This document shows, in pieces, positions 63,569 to 64,000 of a stretch of 64,000 nucleotides of DNA. This DNA is from Culturomica massiliensis (GTDB lineage Bacteria; Bacteroidota; Bacteroidia; Bacteroidales; Marinifilaceae), in contig NZ_LT594621.1 of the NCBI RefSeq assembly GCF_900091655.1, forward strand, positions 2,562,532 through 2,626,531. The letters run 5' to 3'. The position numbers and the translations under genes were made by a program. Below the pieces are notes generated by a model. That model saw only the letters and a program-made list of their open reading frames with translations, was not told the DNA's origin and searched no databases. The first letter of the stretch is position 1, and every line of letters starts with the position of its first letter.

Positions 63569-64000
63569 TTTAATTTCACATCCGCCCCTTTCTCTTCTTT
63601 CATTTTATAAAAACGTACCCATTCAATCTCCATACGGGACGGCACACATTTTCCTCCCGGTTCCTGATTACATCCCAATCTGAAAAATACATACATCGGG
63701 ATATCCGGGATATTTTCGTGCACTTCTTTAACAACCGTATCATTGACCATCCATACCATTTTTTCACGGGTCCACTCCAATGTAAAAATATAAAAGTCAT
63801 TGGACAGATGTATATCTTTTAACGGCATAATTTCATTTACAACCTTACCCTTGGAAGTATAAATCTTTCCCATTTGCAAGCCGTTTGCCCCGGATCTCAT
63901 GATCTCGATATGCGGCATATCCCGGTCTCCGCGCATCCCGAAGCATTGCACTACCGACGAATGATTGAGCTTTATTTTGGCTTCAAAACGGCCGAAACAC
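63565..64000 (-). CDS. GH16-fold (concanavalin-like) protein, C-terminal part, cut by the window end
   Basis: The open frame continues past the window edge; 144 codons are visible including the stop. The order CFGRFEAKIKL, then a MPHIEIMRSG segment, then FYIFTLEWTREKMVWMVND, and a final MEIEWVRFYK fits the second half of a family 16 glycoside hydrolase jelly roll. At the place of the catalytic motif E-x-D-x-x-E the sequence reads H-I-E-I-M-R, so both catalytic acids seem lost and the protein may be a carbohydrate-binding pseudoenzyme. It is coupled to comF by an ATGA overlap. Confidence 0.72.
   Translation of the reverse strand, partial: CFGRFEAKIKLNHSSVVQCFGMRGDRDMPHIEIMRSGANGLQMGKIYTSKGKVVNEIMPLKDIHLSNDFYIFTLEWTREKMVWMVNDTVVKEVHENIPDIPMYVFFRLGCNQEPGGKCVPSRMEIEWVRFYKMKEEKGADVKLK

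Overview
The window is a chromosomal stretch of a Bacteroidota organism, most likely a gut member of the Bacteroidales. The evidence is the TAnnTTTG-type -7 promoter elements, several type IX secretion (T9SS) components and cargo, a TonB-dependent B12 locus of the Bacteroides type with a BtuG-like propeller, and many lineage-specific families (DUF4837, DUF6427, DUF1343/NamZ, GldJ/GldK-like SUMF1 lipoprotein). The interspersed-repeat style and gene content remind me of Odoribacteraceae (Odoribacter/Butyricimonas), but that is an impression rather than a computed placement.

Layout. 1-1.65 kb: an intact IS4-family insertion sequence with 15-bp inverted ends and a 9-bp target duplication, inserted inside a copy of an interspersed repeat. 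1.7-4.3 kb: zinc-type ABC importer (znuA-znuC-znuB). 4.4-7.2 kb: dihydrolipoyl dehydrogenase and a secreted C1-family aminopeptidase, closed by a bidirectional terminator shared with ispF. 7.9-15.5 kb: a plus-strand run of gldJ/K-like lipoprotein, murF, a dolichol-phosphate-mannose-synthase-like glycosyltransferase, pyrC, purD and a DUF6427 membrane protein. 15.5-16.6 kb: DUF2461 and PAS proteins. 16.8-30.7 kb: one 14-kb minus-strand operon with two giant PKD-repeat paralogues (each over 2,100 aa, type B T9SS C-terminus) on either side of a PorP/SprF outer-membrane protein. 30.8-31.05 kb: two tandem tRNA-Asn genes. 31.1-32.7 kb: a small membrane protein and purM.

32.7-34.4 kb is the most unusual part. 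Two different toxin-antitoxin modules (HigB/HigA-like and HepT/MntA-like) lie in tandem behind purM. Each abuts a copy of the purM terminator and is bounded by copies of the last codons of purM, which looks like serial cassette insertion at the purM 3' end. 35-43.8 kb: a 2,557-aa subtilisin-like T9SS cargo followed by a PorV-family protein. 44.2-46.9 kb: a small beta-barrel protein and a TPR-membrane-putative-HTH lipoprotein.

47.3-54.34 kb is a complete cobalamin uptake operon on the minus strand (btuB-btuG-btuF-btuC-btuD) behind a recognisable cobalamin riboswitch: outer-membrane receptor, surface B12-binding propeller, binding lipoprotein, permease and ATPase. 54.4-64 kb is a minus-strand series of envelope genes: AsmA-like, NamZ/DUF1343, DUF4837, DUF3108, an Ig-like lipoprotein, a ComF-family phosphoribosyltransferase, and the C-terminal part of a GH16-fold protein cut by the window end. 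A family of 80-150-bp AT-rich interspersed repeats occupies at least eight of the intergenic spaces, including spaces inside operons.
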